Origin: Sporofaciens musculi
GTDB taxonomy: Bacteria; Bacillota; Clostridia; Lachnospirales; Lachnospiraceae
Length of the DNA stretch: 64,000 nt
Reading direction: 5' to 3'
Assembly: GCF_009830285.1 (NCBI RefSeq)
Contig: NZ_WUQX01000001.1
Location: 2,976,501-3,040,500, forward strand
Within the stretch, counting starts at the first letter, position 1. Each line of letters opens with the position of its first letter. Shown one piece after another: positions 1 to 9,245 of the stretch. Made by a program: the position numbers and the translations under genes. Under the pieces are notes generated by a model. The model had not been told where the DNA came from, searched no databases, and saw only the letters and a program-made list of their open reading frames with translations.

Positions 1-11
1 GGTTTTTCACT

Positions 12-3000
12 ATGGCAAGTTTACGGGACACCGTAAAGGACTATCAAGACGAGCTTAGGGACGGTATCGCATGGGTGGCGTTCTGGAAACAGGGGCGTTC
101 ATGGAACGCGGAATATTTTCATCTTGATATGGACGATACGCTCTACCCGGAGGACAGGAGCCGGTTAGAGGAAATCAAAAGCACCGACCCCGCCGCCGTT
201 ATCCTAAACGGCTACTATTGCGGGCATTTAGGCGAGGACATGAGCCTTGACGAGCTGACCGCCGGAGTGCGCTACCACTACGAAAACAGCATGAACGACA
301 TTGACGGTTTTATCGGGGCGCATGACGACAGGCTTCCCCCGGAGGTTATCGAGGAAGCGAGGGCAGCCGCCCATGAAGCGGGGCTTCCCTTTTCCGAAAA
401 GCCCTACCGGGACGGAGAGGATTTTGACCCCTATGTATTTGACGGTAGACAGAGCTACGAAGATTACGAGCTTATGCACCGCATGATGAACGAAGAAAGG
501 AGCAGACAAATGGCAGAACCGATTTTAAGCGGCTATCTTTCCAATCTTGGGAAGTACACCGAGGGCAGACCCGCGGGCGAATGGGTGACGTTCCCCACGA
601 CTGCCGAACATCTGAAAGAAGTCTTTGACCGTATCGGGATTGACTTCAAGCACTATGAGGAATGGCATTTCACAGAATTTCAATCCCCTATCCCCGGCTT
701 GACGGAACATTTAAGCGAGTATTCCCACCCCGACGAGCTGAACTATTTAGGGAAGCTCTTGGAAATGCAGTTTGACGACGACCGGGAGAAATTCATTGCA
801 GCCATTGAATACGGCGACCATGCCGACAGCTTACAGGACATCATCAACCTTGCACAGAACCTTGACTGCTACTGGATTTATCCGTCCGTCCACAATGAAG
901 AAGAATACGGGCGTTATCTGGTTGACGAACTGGAAGAACCGGAGCTTCCCGAAGAAGCGAAAAAGTATTTCATGTATGAGGAATACGGGCGGGACGCTTC
1001 CATTAACGACGACGGTATGTTTACCGAAAAGGGCTATATCTACAACAACCGCAACACCTTTACAGAATGGTACGACGGGCGCGACGTGCCACAGGAATAC
1101 CGGGTAACGCCGCAGCCCCCGCAGCGGTCACGCCCCGACCCGCAAAAAGCAGATTTTGACGCAGCCACACCGGGACAGAGAACCGCACAGACCGCAGAGC
1201 AGCCACAGGAGCCGCGCCCGGTTATCCCTATCGTGCTGACGAGCGAGAAGCCCGCCGAGAAATTAAAAGAGATTACCGACCGTCTGGAACAGGGTATTGC
1301 GGAACTCTTTGACAGCGAGCGTTACAAGGAATATCTGAAAGTCATGTCAAAATTCCATAATTACAGCTTCCGAAACACCGTCCTTATCGCCATGCAGAAG
1401 CCGGACGCTTCCCTTGTGGCGGGCTTTTCCGCTTGGAAGAACAACTTTGAGCGAAACGTGATGAAAGGGCAAAAGGGAATTAAAATCATTGCCCCGTCGC
1501 CCTATAAAATCAAACAGGAAATGCAGAAAATCGACCCGCACACGCAGAAGCCCATAATCGGCAAGGACGGGAAGCCCGTCACCGAGGAAAAGGAAGTCAC
1601 CATACCCGCCTACAAGGTGGTATCCGTCTTTGACGTTTCCCAGACCGAGGGAAAGGAGCTGCCGGACATTGCCATTGACGAGCTGCCGGGCGACGTTGAC
1701 CGCTACAAGGATTTTTTCGCAGCCCTTGAAAAGACTTCCCCCGTTCCTATCGCCTTTGAGAATATCGAGGGCGGCTCTCATGGCTACTACCACTTGGAGG
1801 ACAAGCGCATTGCTATCAACGAGGGCATGAGCGAATTGCAGACCTTAAAGACCGCCATTCACGAAATCGCCCATGCGAAGCTGCACGACATTGACCTCAA
1901 CGCGCCAAAGGACGAGCAGCAGCCCCACATTGACCGCCGCACCCGCGAAGTCGAAGCGGAAAGCGTCGCCTATACCGTCTGCCAACATTACGGGCTTGAC
2001 ACGTCGGACTACTCTTTCGGCTATGTCGCCGGGTGGAGTAGCGGGCGGGAATTGTCCGAGCTGAAAAGCTCCCTTGAAACGATACGCAGCGCAGCCGCCG
2101 AGATTATCAATTCAATAGACGAAAATCTTGCGGAGCTGCAAAAGGCACAGGACAAGGAGCAGACCGCCGGACAGGAGCAGCCCACCAGAGAGGAACAGGC
2201 AGCCCCGCCGGAGCAGCCGCAGCCGGAAGCCCCGGCAAAGGCAGATACAGCCGGGAAAGAGAAGCCGGAAGCAGCCGCACCGGGAAAATCCGGCGCACAG
2301 GAAAAGGCGGGTGCCGCCCCGAAAGAAGCCTTTACCCCGGAAACGATTTACAAGGTGCGCCGGAACCCTTACAGCGACAGCCGGGAAAACAGCTACCTCT
2401 TGCAAGCCTATGTGACACAGGAGAACGGGCGGGCGAAAATGGGCGACGTGCTTTATACGGGAACGCCGGAGAAATGCCGCGAGCTTATGGGGCAGCTCAA
2501 AAGCGGCGAGCTGACCGAGGGCGACGTAAAGCAGCTTTACGCAAAGGCACAGGAAACGGCGCAGACCGCCGGACAGGACAAAGACACCTTTTCCATTTAC
2601 CAGATAAAAGGCGGGGACGAAACAAGGGATTTCCGCTTTGAGCCTTACGACCGCCTGCAGGCGGCGGGGAATGTGGTTGACAGGGCGAACTATGAGCTTG
2701 TCTATTCCGCGCCCCTTGCGCCGGAAACTTCCCTTGAAGATATTTACACCCGTTTCAATATCGACCACCCCAAAGATTTTAAGGGACACAGCCTTTCCGT
2801 TTCGGACGTGGTAGTGCTTCATCAGGACGGACAGGACGCGGCGCATTTCGTTGACAGTGTAGGTTTCCGGGAAGTGCCGGAGTTTTTACAGGAGCAAAAG
2901 CAGCTTACCCCGGACGACTTGGAAACGGGCGAAACTGTCAAAACACCGAGAGGGACTTTCCATGTAACCGCCATGAGCCGGGAGCAGATAGAAGCCGCCG

Positions 3001-3380
3001 GATATGGCTTTCACCACCAGTCGGACGACGGAAAGTATCTGATTATGGGGAATGGGACGCGGGCGTTTGCCGTTGCCGCAGAACAGGCGCAGCGGGACAA
3101 TCCCTTGAAAACCGCCGAGCAGACCACAGAGCAGAACGGGAACATGATTGACGGTATCATCAACAACACCCCCACCGTTGACGAACTGGAAGCAAAGGTA
3201 AAGGCGGGCGAGCAGATTTCCCTTGTTGACCTGGCTAACGCTGTCAAAGCCGACAAGGAGCGCGGCAAGGGAGCGAAGCCGGAAAAGAAGCCCTCTATCC
3301 GGGCGCAGCTTAGAGCCGACAAGGAAAAGGCACAGAAGAAAAACGCAAAGCAGAAGTCACAGGACTTGGAAAGGAGCTGA
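12..3380 (+). CDS. Multidomain antirestriction fusion protein (ArdA-like + ArdC/zincin + YodL-like)
   Basis: A 1,122-residue ICE protein built from several anti-defence modules. Residues about 1-95 form a small domain (ELRDGIAWV, GRSWNA, LNGYYCGH, GEDM, HYEN) also present in the phage gene at 39103. About 170-365 resemble ArdA, the DNA-mimic inhibitor of type I restriction (LSNLGKYTEG near the start, EEYGRD near the end). About 415-690 resemble ArdC, an ssDNA-binding region followed by a zincin with HEIAH near residue 616 and a downstream glutamate-rich EVEAESVAY helix. About 855-960 match the YodL type, and the C-terminal part resembles DUF4316, with a basic tail KPSIRAQ. The likely role is protecting transferred DNA in the recipient; this is inferred from the domains. 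The ATG at 12 is supported by alignment to the phage paralogue, but the ribosome site lies outside the window, so an upstream start cannot be excluded. Confidence 0.85.
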   Translation: MASLRDTVKDYQDELRDGIAWVAFWKQGRSWNAEYFHLDMDDTLYPEDRSRLEEIKSTDPAAVILNGYYCGHLGEDMSLDELTAGVRYHYENSMNDIDGFIGAHDDRLPPEVIEEARAAAHEAGLPFSEKPYRDGEDFDPYVFDGRQSYEDYELMHRMMNEERSRQMAEPILSGYLSNLGKYTEGRPAGEWVTFPTTAEHLKEVFDRIGIDFKHYEEWHFTEFQSPIPGLTEHLSEYSHPDELNYLGKLLEMQFDDDREKFIAAIEYGDHADSLQDIINLAQNLDCYWIYPSVHNEEEYGRYLVDELEEPELPEEAKKYFMYEEYGRDASINDDGMFTEKGYIYNNRNTFTEWYDGRDVPQEYRVTPQPPQRSRPDPQKADFDAATPGQRTAQTAEQPQEPRPVIPIVLTSEKPAEKLKEITDRLEQGIAELFDSERYKEYLKVMSKFHNYSFRNTVLIAMQKPDASLVAGFSAWKNNFERNVMKGQKGIKIIAPSPYKIKQEMQKIDPHTQKPIIGKDGKPVTEEKEVTIPAYKVVSVFDVSQTEGKELPDIAIDELPGDVDRYKDFFAALEKTSPVPIAFENIEGGSHGYYHLEDKRIAINEGMSELQTLKTAIHEIAHAKLHDIDLNAPKDEQQPHIDRRTREVEAESVAYTVCQHYGLDTSDYSFGYVAGWSSGRELSELKSSLETIRSAAAEIINSIDENLAELQKAQDKEQTAGQEQPTREEQAAPPEQPQPEAPAKADTAGKEKPEAAAPGKSGAQEKAGAAPKEAFTPETIYKVRRNPYSDSRENSYLLQAYVTQENGRAKMGDVLYTGTPEKCRELMGQLKSGELTEGDVKQLYAKAQETAQTAGQDKDTFSIYQIKGGDETRDFRFEPYDRLQAAGNVVDRANYELVYSAPLAPETSLEDIYTRFNIDHPKDFKGHSLSVSDVVVLHQDGQDAAHFVDSVGFREVPEFLQEQKQLTPDDLETGETVKTPRGTFHVTAMSREQIEAAGYGFHHQSDDGKYLIMGNGTRAFAVAAEQAQRDNPLKTAEQTTEQNGNMIDGIINNTPTVDELEAKVKAGEQISLVDLANAVKADKERGKGAKPEKKPSIRAQLRADKEKAQKKNAKQKSQDLERS

Positions 3381-3383
3381 CCC

Positions 3384-4339
3384 ATGCCGGAACAGAGCAA
3401 ATTTGAAAACGTGGATTTGTTCGCTTCCCTTGAAGCGATTATGAAGCAGAACACAGGCTTTTACCAGAGCGACTTAGACATTGACAAAGAGATTATCGCA
3501 AAGGCGGCGGCAAGCCCCCCACAGGGAGGACAAGACCCTTTTTGTGGTTCTGCCGCCCGTCCGGGACGCACTGTTTCCGGGAGCGCGACGTTTTCCTCAA
3601 AGACACCGCGCCCCACAACACATGGCGTTTCTACATGGAGCAGACAAGCGACCGCGTTCTTGCCTATGCAATCGAGCTGACGGGAAAGGAGCGCGGGAAA
3701 ATCAAGGGCAATCTGTACGAACTGGACTACTCTAAACATTATGAGCGCGTCAAGGAAAAGGAGCTGCCCGCCGATACGGTGAAGCTGATTTATGAGCGAG
3801 GGGAAAGGGAGATACCCGCCGGACGGTTCTTCAACGGCAACCCAGACCCGCAGCTTGGGAAGTTTGAACGCTTTGAAGCCCTACCCAACGACCCGGACGC
3901 GCTGCAATCGCTCTTACAGGAAGAACGGCGCAGCCGGGAGCAGCTTTCACCGGGGGACTTCAAGGCGCATATCACAGCCTTGCGGGACGGGCTGATTGAA
4001 ACGGAAGCGCGGCGCATTGTGCGGGAAATGAAGCGGCATTACGAGCCGAACAGCCCGAACAAGACCCATTTCATGGCAGAGCTTTCCCCGGCGTTCATGC
4101 GGCTTGCAGCCACAAAGGACACTGACCGCCTTTTCTCCATGCTGCCCTACAAGACACTTTCCTTTTCCAAAATCGAGGGCAGACATGGGATGTATGCGCT
4201 GATTGACAAGGGGGAGAACCGGGACAGGGAGATAAGGAAGCCCCGCCCCTCTATCCGGGCGCAGATTAAAACGGACAAAGCAAAGACCGCCCCGAAAAAG
4301 GCGGCGGCGAAAACAAAAAATCACGATTTGGAGGTGTGA
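3384..4339 (+). pseudogene. ICE-associated protein of unknown function, frameshifted in this sequence
   Basis: The gene follows the antirestriction fusion by 3 bases. It starts at an ATG (MPEQSKFENVDLF), but the reading frame that carries most of the protein (WRFYMEQTSDRVLAYAIEL onward) is a different one. The two frames meet between about 3515 and 3545, where a C6 run and a T5 run lie. A net shift of minus one base (or plus two) joins them into one protein of about 317 residues. The C-terminal tail (RPSIRAQ, then a Lys/Ala-rich stretch ending DLE) closely matches the tail of the preceding protein. I do not recognise a catalytic family. The position, between the antirestriction fusion and TTRAP, suggests a role in ICE transfer. 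The shift may be a true mutation or a homopolymer sequencing error. Confidence 0.6.
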
Positions 4340-4341
4340 AC

Positions 4342-4548
4342 ATGACAAAACTGACCGTAGAGGAAACAAACCTTTTGAGCATTTACAAGACCGGGAGCCG
4401 ACAGGGGCTTATCGTCGCCATGAACGCCGCGCTGCCCTTTATGGACGGGGAAATGCGGGACTTTGCAGCCCGTACCCTTGCCAAAGTGGAGCGCATGGGC
4501 GAAGCGGAGTTTGCGGTGCTTCCCATTTACGCCGCTGATGAAGCATGA
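4342..4548 (+). CDS. Transposon-transfer assisting protein (TTRAP family)
   Basis: A 68-residue protein beginning MTKLTVEETNLLSIY, with the features I associate with the TTRAP family of clostridial conjugative transposons: conserved N-terminal TVEE..LL and a helical body with AALPFMD. The ATG at 4342 is chosen because GGAGGTG lies six bases upstream; a GTG two codons earlier is the alternative. It is followed, with overlapping ends (GCATGAGT), by the Cys-rich VLP gene, which indicates translational coupling. The exact molecular role of the family is not established. Confidence 0.75.
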   Translation: MTKLTVEETNLLSIYKTGSRQGLIVAMNAALPFMDGEMRDFAARTLAKVERMGEAEFAVLPIYAADEA

Positions 4549-4910
4549 GTGGGATTAAGCGGCTGACACCGCCCCAGAGCCGGAAAGTAAATGCGCTTGT
4601 GCGCCGGACGTGCTGCAACTGCGATAACGGGAACTGTATCTTACTGGACGACGGGGACGAGTGCGTATGTCCGCAGCTCATTTCCTATTCGCTTCTCTGC
4701 AAGTGGTTCCGGGTTGCGGTGCTTCCCGCCGACAAGCTGCTCTATGCGGAGCTTTACCAGACCGGGGACAGGAAGAAGTGTACCGAGTGCGGCGCGTTCT
4801 TTGCGTCAAGCTCTAACAGCGTCAAATACTGCCCCGACTGCCGGAAACGTATCACTCGCAGGCAGGCCGCCGAGCGCATGAGGAAAAGACGCGCCCCTGT
4901 TACGCAGTAG
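4545..4910 (+). CDS. Cysteine-rich VLP-domain protein
   Basis: A 121-residue protein with two groups of cysteines: CCNCDNGNC near residue 23, and C-x2-C ... C-x2-C (CTECGAFF ... CPDCRKR) near residue 80, ending in a basic tail. This is the layout of the Cys-rich VLP family found in Tn1549-like elements, probably a small zinc-binding nucleic-acid protein. The start ATG overlaps the TGA-region of TTRAP by four bases. It is the last plus-strand gene before the bidirectional terminator at 5038-5074. Confidence 0.75.
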   Translation: MSGIKRLTPPQSRKVNALVRRTCCNCDNGNCILLDDGDECVCPQLISYSLLCKWFRVAVLPADKLLYAELYQTGDRKKCTECGAFFASSSNSVKYCPDCRKRITRRQAAERMRKRRAPVTQ

Positions 4911-5037
4911 GCGCGGAAAATCCCTTGATTTACAGGGCTTTCCGGGCGGGAAAATTAGACAGGCGATACTTTATACCTTTATCCCCGAAAATGCCGTCCT
5001 ATTGCGTAACAATCCAATCTCTGCACCCATAAAAAAC

Positions 5038-5074
5038 CGGGGCGCGGTGGCTATCTGATAGCTGCCGCGTCCCG
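5038..5074. terminator. Bidirectional rho-independent terminator
   Basis: An 18-bp imperfect inverted repeat (5038-5055 with 5057-5074, mismatches only as G-T wobbles) is preceded by A6 and followed by ATTTTCTTTT. It sits between convergent genes: the Cys-rich VLP gene on plus and the methyltransferase-like gene on minus. The upstream stretch 4911-5037 holds only an imperfect inverted repeat of GTTACGCA.TAGG (4899-4911 with 4998-5010). Confidence 0.7.
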
Positions 5075-5116
5075 ATTTTCTTTTGTCCTACAAGTGTGAA
5101 TTTGTAGTATTCGTTC

Positions 5117-6345
5117 CTATTTCTCAAAAACAACAAAACCACATTCGTAAGGATGGGCGCAATACAAACTTTCTCGCTTATCAGTTAATATACTTCTCAG
5201 TATAAGTTGAAAATCTCCGCCACCTGATAAAATCATGTATTCTGCCGCAAAAAACAGCAGTAACTGATTTGTCATCACCGCAGCCGCTGCACCCCCGCCT
5301 CCTAAAACCAATGTAGGCATAGCCGTTCCTAACAGATATTGCCATTTTTTCAATGGTTCGAAGCAAGTGCAATATGGAGATAATGTACTCCAAACGATTC
5401 CGAAATCAATCGCATGAAAATGATTTTTTGCAAAAATCCCCCAGGTAATTCCATGTATCAGCTCATGCACGATAATCAGGCATAAAATAAGCAGAGGCAA
5501 CGCCACAGCATATCCCCAGGAAATACCATCTAAATTAAAACCATTCACCTTATTGTAGAGCCAAAATGTTAAAGCCATAAACGGAAACATGACTAAAAGA
5601 GCTAAATACTTTGCCTTTTGCGTATTGATAACCACATTTTTCATTTTATATCCTTTTTGTTGCATTTCAGAGCTTATTTTTTCAAAGTCATTTTTACGTT
5701 TCAATTCTTTTTCTGTTAATTTTCTTTTATCGTCAGCCATAGATAATTCCTCCAAATTTGACTTTATCTTCTTCTGCCAATATAACGGCAAACTTTTTTT
5801 CTTATATTTCAAATATTCATTTCCAAATGTAGCAAGTAAAAAATCTTCCTCGACGTTGACAATCTGCAAATGGTACATAGTGACCGCAAATACAGTTAAG
5901 AAGCACAAAATCCAGTTAAAAAACATTAATAGTGTACCAATATACAAAAGGTCAAATCCCAGAAAGGCGGGATTACGGCTGATATGGTAAATACCGTTTG
6001 TTATAAGTTCTGTTTTATCGGTTTTGGATACTCCCGCCCGCCAACTGTCCCGCATAGTCCATACTGCAACAATAAATATAACCGTTCCTCCAACACTTAT
6101 TATTGCGCCCATAACTCGAATAGCAGTAAGACTATGCCCCGTTTCAAGGAAAATACTGACAAGTCCCGCTATAAAGACAAGAATAGCCGCAATCTTCATT
6201 GTGATTTCCACAAATTTTACAAAACCGATTTTGTCCTTTCCAATTTGGTCTGTTTGTATTCCTTGCTTTTTTGATGAAACATTTTTAAAAAATAACATCC
6301 ATAAAAAGCAATCATGCTTGCTATGGAAATCAGCTTAAATTCCAT
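5117..6345 (-). CDS. Isoprenylcysteine-methyltransferase-like protein fused to a DUF3267 metalloprotease-like protein; 5' frameshift
   Basis: The open frame from 6298 gives 393 residues. The first about 190 look like the ICMT/PEMT membrane methyltransferase fold (GIYHISRNPAFLGF, EEDFLLATFGNEY). The rest look like DUF3267, with HELIHG in a membrane helix, a likely zinc site, and several hydrophobic segments. The best ribosome site (GGAGGA) precedes an ATG at 6345 in another frame (MEFKLISIASMIAFYG); one extra base in the A6 run at 6267-6272 would join it to the main frame. At the domain junction there is an internal ATG at 5740 with GGAGG eight bases upstream, so the DUF3267 half may be made separately. 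AT-rich codon use unlike the flanking ICE genes marks it as cargo. Substrates are unknown. Confidence 0.7.
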
Positions 6346-6531
6346 TCTTTTCCTCCTCCAAATTCCGATTTGCCTAATTATGAATTTACAGTTCTTATTA
6401 TATGATTTCTAAGTTCTAAATTCAATATCTTTAGGACTATAAATGAGCAAAATCATAATATGCACAAAAATCAATCGAACTTGTTTTCCTATTTGTACAA
6501 CTTTCGGATTTTCTCATTTATAGTTTAAGCA

Positions 6532-7878
6532 TTATCCGCGCTCTGTCTGCTGTTCCCGTGCTGGCTGTTTCTCTGTCTGTAAAATGCTGTCAATGTTCTG
6601 CTTGATAATATCATATTCCCGGACTTTCTTTTTCAGCTTCCCATAGTCGGCGTAAAGGGCTTCTTTCTGCGCTTGGAGGGCTTCATATTCCGATTGCAGC
6701 GCGGCGAGGTTCGGGAGCTTTGCAATGCCCGCCGCTTTCAGCGACCTTGCGGCGGCTTCATGTAGGATAATCGCCTGTTCCTGTCCGGCGCGGTACTTCT
6801 CCCTGTTCCTTGCCTTGCGGTATGCGTCATAGACGGGCTTTGTCTTTTGGTAGGTGGAAACATTCTTGATAAGCACCGCCATGTCCGCAAGCCGCTTTTC
6901 CGCGTTCTTCAATGCGTCTGCCGCCTGTCCGCTTTCCGCTGACATTTCCTCAATCCGGCTGACTAAATCCGCGTACTGTTCAATCTTGTGTTCCGTCAAG
7001 AAATTCATGGTTTTAGCTGCCTGTTTCAGATTGTGGATTTTCGCCCACTGTTCATAGCCCTTACTCTGCGCCGCCTTGATACTGTTCTCAATGTCGATAA
7101 GCAGCGACACGCCGCGCTGTTCTCTGGGAGCTTTCGCCGCTTTTGCCCGTCTGCCCGCTATCCGTTCCCTTATAGCTTCCTCTGTATAGTCTGCGCCGAG
7201 GGTTTTAAGGCGTGTGAAGCGTTCCTGTCCGGGGGCGCGGCATGACACATATTTCCCCGGCTTTATCTCATAGCCCGCCGCCTGTAACCGCGTTAGCAAT
7301 TCCTCAAAACTGGAAACTTGGGGGATAAGCGCGTCAAGGGCGGTTTTCAGCTTGCCTTTCCAACTTGTACCCGTCTTTTCTGCCTGGTACTCCGCATAGC
7401 TCTTTCCCTTGCTGCCCTTGCCGGGGACGACGACGGACAAGCCATTCTCCCGGCACAGCTTGTCGCTCATGTTCCGTATGCCGTAATAGCTCCTTTTGTT
7501 GGAATTGTATTTATGGTGGTCTACAAAATTCACCGCGCAAAAAATGATATGGTTATGGACGTGTCCTTTGTCAATGTGCGTCGTGAGTACATATTCATGC
7601 TGCCCCTTTGTTACCGCGTCGGCAAGCTGCTTTCCGATTTCATGGGCTTTCTGATAATCGACTTCCCCCGGCTCAAAGGACTGTATCAGATGAAAGGCTA
7701 AATTGTTCCCCTTTTGGAGTGCTTGGGACAATGTATATTCAAACTCAATATCTGCCGTTTCATAGGAGCAGCCGAAAGAGGACACAAGCATTTTTCCGTC
7801 CGTCTTGTCCGGGTTTTCGATATAGTCAAGGGCTTTGCTTAGAGTGCTTTTAACAGGCTTAATCTTTGTAACCGCCAT
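6532..7878 (-). CDS. MobP/VirD2-type conjugative relaxase
   Basis: A 448-residue relaxase that should nick oriT and pilot the transferred strand. Visible features are the N-terminal tyrosine region (ALDYIENPDKT, residue about 18), the HUH metal motif HIDKGHVHNHIIF near residue 100, and a long coiled-coil, Lys/Ala/Glu-rich C-terminal half from about residue 250. The start overlaps the end of mobC by 40 bases, so the two are translated from one message. The length and layout match relaxases of Tn1549-like ICEs. The gene runs opposite to the flanking ICE A genes. Confidence 0.9.
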   Translation of the reverse strand: MAVTKIKPVKSTLSKALDYIENPDKTDGKMLVSSFGCSYETADIEFEYTLSQALQKGNNLAFHLIQSFEPGEVDYQKAHEIGKQLADAVTKGQHEYVLTTHIDKGHVHNHIIFCAVNFVDHHKYNSNKRSYYGIRNMSDKLCRENGLSVVVPGKGSKGKSYAEYQAEKTGTSWKGKLKTALDALIPQVSSFEELLTRLQAAGYEIKPGKYVSCRAPGQERFTRLKTLGADYTEEAIRERIAGRRAKAAKAPREQRGVSLLIDIENSIKAAQSKGYEQWAKIHNLKQAAKTMNFLTEHKIEQYADLVSRIEEMSAESGQAADALKNAEKRLADMAVLIKNVSTYQKTKPVYDAYRKARNREKYRAGQEQAIILHEAAARSLKAAGIAKLPNLAALQSEYEALQAQKEALYADYGKLKKKVREYDIIKQNIDSILQTEKQPAREQQTERG

Positions 7879-8168
7879 ATTTCCGCAAGCACCCCCTTTA
7901 TTTCCTCTATGTCCTCTTGGTATGCGTTCCCCGTCGCGTTTACGCGGCGTGCTATCTGGTTGACGTTGACCCCGATTTTCTGTATCTCTGCGGTCATTGC
8001 CTTAATGTCGCTGTGGTCTATCTGAATGATGTACCCGTCAATGGCAATCTTCCGCAGATATGCCGCCATGTTCCGGGTGGGTACGAGCTTCATTTTTTCC
8101 AGTATTAAATCCCGTTCCGCTTCCGTCACTCTGAATTTGATTTGTACCGTCCTTTTCCGTCCGTCCAT
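7839..8168 (-). CDS. mobC: MobC-like relaxosome accessory protein
   Basis: A 109-residue protein beginning MDGRKRTVQIKFRVTEAE, with a ribbon-helix-helix-like N-terminus and the MobC pattern (IQKIGVNVNQIARRVNATG) near residue 75. The ATG at 8168 is chosen over an upstream one at 8219 because AAAGGAGC lies just before it and family members start here. MobC proteins bind oriT and help the relaxase, encoded next. Confidence 0.85.
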   Translation of the reverse strand: MDGRKRTVQIKFRVTEAERDLILEKMKLVPTRNMAAYLRKIAIDGYIIQIDHSDIKAMTAEIQKIGVNVNQIARRVNATGNAYQEDIEEIKGVLAEIWRLQRLSLLKAL

Positions 8169-8200
8169 TGCTTCGCTCCTTTCCTTTCCATTCTGAGGGT

Positions 8201-8290
8201 TTGGGACACTTCCCAACAAGCCATTTTCAACCGACGCACCGCAGCGCGGGAGGGGGAAAATACGGAAGTGGGTACCCGCTTCCTATGCTT
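8201..8290. other. Probable oriT of element A
   Basis: Directly upstream of mobC lie two inverted repeats: TTGGGA (8201-8206) with TCCCAA (8211-8216), and the near-perfect 20-bp palindrome GGAAGTGGGTACCCGCTTCC (8264-8283). Inverted repeats just upstream of the mobC-relaxase pair are the normal place and form of an oriT. The nick site itself cannot be identified from sequence alone. Confidence 0.5.
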
Positions 8291-8436
8291 GCTACGAATG
8301 TTTTTATCTTTTAGGCTCTTATCCCCTACTACGGAGAAAAAGCTATTTTGCCAAACTTCCGCAAAAGAAAAACGCCGCAATCTCAAAAAAGATTACAACG
8401 CTTTCTAAATCCTGTTCAGTTTTAAGCCGGACATTC

Positions 8437-8790
8437 CTATCCGCCCTCTTTTTCGACTTCGGAAATCTCTTTTGCCGTTGCGGTCACAATCCGTATGCCT
8501 GTATCGCTCATACCGTCAAGGAGCGCGTCAAGCTGCCGCCGCTGCGTGTTCTTCTCTGGCGGCGTTTCCAAAAGGAACTGGTCTACGGAGATATTGTAGC
8601 GGAGCATAAGCTCAAAGAATATCTGCAAACTTGGGTGCTGCCCCTTGTTCTCAATGTTCGCAAGGTAGCGCGGCGAGATAAACATTTCGTCGCTCACTTT
8701 CTTACGGCTCTCCTTGCGCCCTGTCCGCGCCGCCTTTATCGCTGCCCCAAAAGCCTTGAAGTCGTATTTTGGTACTGGTCTTTTTGCCAT
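8437..8790 (-). CDS. XRE-family helix-turn-helix regulator of element A
   Basis: A 117-residue protein with an N-terminal HTH (residues about 12-65; SRKKVSDEMFISPRYLANIE) and a C-terminal half of the kind seen in ICE regulators next to the mobilisation genes. It resembles the regulator at 16461 in element B (both have an FKAFG/FRPLG..I..AR start and a matching layout). It probably controls ICE or cargo gene expression; the target is unknown. Confidence 0.8.
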   Translation of the reverse strand: MAKRPVPKYDFKAFGAAIKAARTGRKESRKKVSDEMFISPRYLANIENKGQHPSLQIFFELMLRYNISVDQFLLETPPEKNTQRRQLDALLDGMSDTGIRIVTATAKEISEVEKEGG

Positions 8791-8903
8791 AATTATTCAC
8801 CCTGTTACATTTTACAATTCCTCTTTTTATCTGAATATGTCTACACAGTACCTATTATTAGCCAAAATAGAGCATAATTCCAACTACCCACCTAACTACA
8901 TCA

Positions 8904-8932
8904 TTGACAAACACCCTTAGAGCGTTTATAAT
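8904..8932 (+). promoter_or_regulatory. Consensus sigma-A promoter of the MATE cargo operon
   Basis: A perfect TTGACA at 8904-8909 and a perfect TATAAT at 8927-8932 are separated by exactly 17 bases. They lie about 310 bases upstream of the MATE gene and drive a leader with a small open frame and hairpins. Confidence 0.85.
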
Positions 8933-8963
8933 AAGGACAAATTTCTAAGAAAGGGTGAGTACA

Positions 8964-9062
8964 GTGTTATTCGGGAAGTTTTGTATTGAATATAGCTCCG
9001 CACAATTTGAAATTTCAAAGCATTGTACGGAGCCTAAAGAACACAGGAACATTTACGTTTAG
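8964..9062 (+). CDS. Putative leader peptide upstream of the MATE exporter
   Basis: A GTG-started 32-codon frame (LFGKFCIEYSSAQFEI then SKHCTEPKEHRNIYV) lies about 30 bases after the predicted transcription start, with AAGAAAGGGTGAG just upstream. A 12-bp hairpin (8995-9006 with 9022-9033) is inside it. Position and form are like leader peptides in ribosome-mediated attenuation of resistance genes; translation is not proven. Confidence 0.45.
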   Translation: MLFGKFCIEYSSAQFEISKHCTEPKEHRNIYV

Positions 9063-9180
9063 GCTTGCTCTGGCTATTGATAGTTTGGAGTTTTGTTCGT
9101 GTGTTCATAGTTAATTTTGATGTTTAGGCAGTTGGCAATGTTTTGTCTGCTGCCTTTTGTTTATGACGATTGTTTTTTTG

Positions 9181-9220
9181 AGCAGAGGGCGCACTTTATC
9201 GTGTTTCCCTCTGCTTTTTT
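9181..9220 (+). terminator. Attenuator-type terminator before the MATE gene
   Basis: AGCAGAGGG (9181-9189) pairs with CCCTCTGCT (9207-9215), followed by a T run to 9220. It ends 25 bases before the MATE start codon and well after the promoter, so unregulated transcripts should stop here. A weaker GGCAG/CTGCC hairpin with a T-rich tail lies just upstream (about 9126-9160). Confidence 0.75.
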
Positions 9221-9245
9221 GCGTTAAAGAAAGGATTTTGACAAA

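Noticed and set aside
2112..2846. Long minus-strand frame of 244 codons opposite the antirestriction fusion
   Set aside because: It is a mirror of a GC-rich coding gene with low-complexity, Leu/Cys/Arg-rich content and no ribosome site.
4899..5010. Imperfect inverted repeat GTTACGCA.TAGG as an attachment site
   Set aside because: It lies inside element A next to a clear terminator, with no sign of a recombination boundary.
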